This document shows, one piece after another, positions 60,900 through 64,000 of a DNA stretch of 64,000 nucleotides. The DNA comes from Timema cristinae (taxonomy: Eukaryota; Arthropoda; Insecta; Phasmatodea; Timematidae), in contig JBCFYV010000012.1 of the NCBI GenBank assembly GCA_039000515.1, positions 86,768,284-86,832,283 of the forward strand, given 5' to 3'. The notes beneath the pieces were generated by a model. It saw only the letters and a list, made by a program, of their open reading frames with translations. It searched no databases and was not told where the DNA came from. Within the stretch, counting starts at the first letter, position 1. Each line of letters opens with the position of its first letter. Both the position numbers and the translations under genes were made by a program.

Positions 60900-61700
60900 G
60901 TGGGTGGATGAGGACGTACATAAAACCAACATACAAACTAAATCTCTGGCTTTAAGAAACTCGAAAGTTCATGGTCACAATAACATAGCAACTCTATCTT
61001 GCGACACTTTTATCCAATCTCTAACTTGACACCCAAATCAAATCCATTTTAACATTATCCTCACATCAACATCTTTGCTTACCAAGAGGTCTTGCTTCTT
61101 CAGGTTTCCCAACTAAGATTTTGTGTACAAGACCATTATTCATAGAAATAACATGAACACCCCACCTCAGCCTGCCTACCTTGTATATCCTTAATGAGTT
61201 TGGGGTTGCATAAAACTATGAATTTCATCATTTTGTAATTTTGCTTCACCCTCTTAGACACAAATATCTCCCTCATTACTTTGTTTTCAAAAACTCTGTT
61301 TATTCTTCTGGTATATATTGTGAGATCACACTTCACATCTGTAAAGAACAATGGATGGTCATAGTATTGTATATTCTCATTTTAATATTTTGATACAAAC
61401 CATGAGACAACTTACAAACTGGAAAATAGCAAGCATTGCCTTGATGAATTTTGTGTTTGACCTCCTTAAATTTGGTCACTATTTGTTAGCATGGATCCAA
61501 AGTATTTAAATGTGTCAGCTTCATTAATACACATGTTGATCTAAGTGAAAACAATGTAAAACAATGTTTGGACATTCATTCATGTACTTGGTCTTATCTT
61601 TATTCACTTTTAAACCTATTTCTTTGCTATTTTTAAACTAAAGTTCTGCATTTCTTTTAACTACCTGTATCTCACCTCATTTACTACCAAGTAATGTGTG
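60900..61700 (-). mobile_element. LINE ORF2 C-terminal remnant
   Basis: The minus strand contains EDNVKMDLIWV near 61050, the pattern seen near the end of endonuclease/reverse-transcriptase ORFs. Upstream is a 71-residue frame (61136-61351) with FFTDVKCDLTIYTRRINRVF and GRQAEVG. Stops interrupt it. The T run at 60744-60786 lies about 150 bases beyond its 3' end and could be its tail. Confidence 0.55.
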
Positions 61701-61751
61701 TGTGTGTGTATATGTATGTGTGTGTGTATATGTATGTGTGTGTGTGTATAT
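61695..61751. repeat. (GT)n/TATG microsatellite
   Basis: GT runs alternating with TATATGTA spacers. Confidence 0.9.
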
Positions 61752-62471
61752 ATTACATTCCTTTACATAGTAATGGTAGAAGAAAGATTTAAAGCGTTAA
61801 ACTACTGACATCATCGATAGTTCCCAAACAAGGCGCTATTGCTTCCCGGGAGCATTGGAAATCTTAGACTCATGCTAAGTAACTTTAAACTGGACTTTGG
61901 AAAACTAATATTACTTCAAGGGCATCCAGCCACTTTAAGAATTTTAGAAAGGTGAAGTAGTTAGTAAATATGTTCTTACTAAATGACTCAGACTTTGAAA
62001 ATCTGGATAAAGTTGATCAATTTGGTTGAATTAACTAAACAAGATTTAATTGCATTTTTTTTTTCATACATGTGCAGTTGATTGTTATTGTTTTGAATGT
62101 TATAGTTTTATAATCTTCCTTAGTGAGTCATGCAAGCTGATATTTTAAATCAAATTATTATTTTAGGGTGGGAGGCATTAGTGACAGGCTCATGGAACCT
62201 AGTGGAAGAGGGGTGAGGAAGTTTGGAAACTACTGGTCTAAATAGCATAACATCTGCTCTATTTATTTCACACCTTTTGAATCTTAATTTGAAAGCCATA
62301 TTCATTTACTGGGAAATATATTCGTAGCTGTCCTATGAAATAGGTTTATCTTGGCATGTTTTTGCAACTATTATGAAACGATTCGTTTAGTGAGTTTTAT
62401 TTTGACAGCCATTTGAAATGTAATTCCGTCAAATAGCAGCCATATTTACTCCAGAACACTTTGTCTTGCAG
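61752..62471 (+). other. Gene-free interval up to the E6 acceptor
   Basis: The stretch 62165-62240 is an old hAT-like end: the minus strand reads CCAGTAGTTTCCAAACTTCC. The E6 acceptor is CACTTTGTCTTGCAG with CCATATTTACTCC upstream. Confidence 0.5.
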
Positions 62472-63612
62472 GTTCCGCGCAGCCCTTCTACATGCACCAC
62501 TCAAAGTATCCCACCAAGCTAATGTCAAAGTGAATGACGTTCCACCTCTCCTTGTCAAGACTGAGGGGGAGGAGGAACAGTTAAAAGAACTGTGCTCTCA
62601 TTGTGGTGCCACATTCCTCCACAAGAGTGAGCTGGCAACTCACATTACCAAAGATCACTCAGTCAATATGTTCCATTGTGAGATGTGTGACAAGATTCTC
62701 AAGAACAGAAAGTCATTTGTGGTCCACATAAGAGCCCACGGGGTCTCCTTAGTTCCGCATTTGAGCAGTACAGCTGGGTTCAAGTCTTGCAGGGTTCAGA
62801 AAGCACTGTCACACACCTTAATGCTTGGCAAGGACTTACCACAAACCGATTTTGTTTGCTCCGTTTGTTTAAAGCATTTCAAGACTGAAATATCTCTGAA
62901 AAAACATGAGAGCCTTCATGATGCACTTGAAAATGTTACTGGGGATGTTGAAGTTAAGGAAGAGAAGCAGAGGCAGAAAGCGAACCCAAATGTTTTATAT
63001 TCGTGCGACAAGTGTGGAAAAAGGTTTGGCATGAAGATAAGTTTCCTGAAGCACATGCGCCACCACACAGGTGAAAAACCATACACATGTCACATTTGTG
63101 GTAAACAATTTACACACACAGGTGGGCTCTACTACCACCTTAAACATGTGCACGCTGGCATTAAGAATCATGCTTGCGACATCTGTGGTCGACCCTTTGC
63201 TCTCAAGGCTGCCTTGGAAGACCATCGACGAATCCATACGGGCGAGCGCCCTTTCGTGTGCCATTTTTGTGGTAAATCATTCAAGAGCAAGGCTTCACTT
63301 TACATCCACAATAAAATCCACTCTAACTCCTTCCCACACTCATGTACATACTGTGACAAGAGGTTCAGGTGGCGGCAACAGCTACTGGCCCATCTTACCA
63401 CACATACAGGAGAGAAGAACCATATATGTGATGTGTGTGGGCGAGGTTTTGGTGTCAAGAATGACCTGACACGCCACAAATACTGTCACTCAGAGGTCAA
63501 ACCCCATGAGTGCACTGTATGCGGCATCAGCTTTGGCCAGAGAAGGTACCTTAGGAACCACCTGAAAACACGCCATGATCTTCCTGAACCAGTGGCGCTC
63601 ATTGTGGTCTGA
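62472..63612 (+). CDS. E6: terminal C2H2 zinc-finger exon, 10 fingers
   Basis: Starts at TTGTCTTGCAG|GTTCC, same phase; there is no ATG near the acceptor, and the open frame upstream begins only at a TTG inside the polypyrimidine tract. It encodes about 379 residues. The N-terminal part has LLVKTEGEEE (sumoylation-like, residue 29). Ten fingers run from LCSHC (62591) to HECTVC. The unusual linker is HVHAGIKNH and the finger pair TGGLYYHL / CGRPFALKAALEDHRR is shared with E1, its closest relative, although E1 lies about 60 kb away at the other end of the array. Other linkers are TGEKP, TGERP, HSNSFPH and TGEKN. The final finger (GQRRYLRNH) matches the AQERYLKNH finger of E3 and E5. The frame is intact. 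Confidence 0.95.
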
Positions 63613-63848
63613 AGATTCATTATTTAAGTGGTTATTCTTCATTTCCTTCAGTGTTTCTATCAGACATAAACTATTTAAACTAAAATAATAATGATGAGAA
63701 ACTTGGAGAAAGAATAGAAAACAATATTATGGAGAATGCAACAACAGTACATAAAATCAAATACAAATGTACCGACCCACAGCCCCGTACATCTCTCCTC
63801 TCTCTCTTATACACTATTTATTGATTTAATTATTTAAAAGTTACTGAA

Positions 63849-63854
63849 AATAAA
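63849..63854 (+). terminator. Candidate poly(A) signal of E6
   Basis: AATAAA 237 bases after the stop, overlapping a second AATAAA. The remaining sequence to the window end holds nothing identified. Confidence 0.5.
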
Positions 63855-64000
63855 TAAAACTAAAATTGAATATGAGTTCAAATCTAAATACACAACCAAA
63901 ACAAAGTGTGCACCAAAACATTAGACTAAAATAAACTTAATAAAAATATAAATTAAGCACAAAATCAAAGTCCCCTGAATCTTTAAAACTAAAAAGTTTA

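Overview
This is an AT-rich animal nuclear region, most likely from an arthropod and probably an insect. The evidence is intron-scale non-coding DNA, GT-AG splice signals, AATAAA poly(A) signals, tRNA-derived SINEs, a CR1/Jockey-type LINE, a Tc1/mariner relic, hAT-type relics and a satellite array. I cannot assign a species. There are no bacterial features.

The main content is six large C2H2 zinc-finger exons, all on the + strand: E1 1844-3026, E2 23604-27157, E3 32775-34610, E4 45999-47385, E5 52987-54544 and E6 62472-63612. Each opens directly at a good 3' splice site (pyrimidine tract, CAG|GT), has no convincing start codon of its own at the splice site, runs uninterrupted to a stop and is followed by a poly(A) signal. 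All six acceptors are in the same phase: the first exon base, always G, completes a split codon. I find no BTB, ZAD or KRAB exon anywhere in the window. The simplest reading is one complex locus whose shared 5' exon(s) lie outside the window and are spliced alternatively to one of a series of terminal zinc-finger exons, as in Drosophila lola, mod(mdg4), broad and fruitless. Here each terminal exon carries about 9-12 fingers rather than the one or two usual in lola. Six separate tandem genes with distant small first exons remain possible.

E1, E3, E5 and E6 are clear paralogues. They share collinear C-terminal fingers, a conserved odd linker (V-H-A/E-G-I-K between two fingers) and a near-invariant two-finger core, while neighbouring fingers differ. 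Four of the six carry a sumoylation-like Psi-K-x-E motif shortly after the splice junction. E4 is more divergent. E2 is the most divergent and contains two internal protein-repeat arrays, one of about eighteen 17-residue acidic units. E2 and E3 each contain a one-base frameshift that could be sequence error or real decay.

Layout: 1-3.3 kb, flank, SINE and E1. 3.3-23.6 kb, a repeat-rich interval with a decayed PIN-like transposon-associated gene, a possible minus-strand exon, a tandem array of tRNA-like units, a decayed 4.4 kb LINE and a mariner relic. 23.6-27.4 kb, E2. 28.1-31.2 kb, a satellite with higher-order structure. 32.8-34.9 kb, E3 with a hairpin around its putative poly(A) signal. 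37.9-38.0 kb, a possible minus-strand terminal exon. 39-43.8 kb, nested DNA transposons and fold-back repeats. 46-47.6 kb, E4. 53-54.8 kb, E5. 55.9-57.1 kb, a complete non-autonomous TIR element. 60.9-61.7 kb, a LINE remnant. 62.5-63.9 kb, E6.
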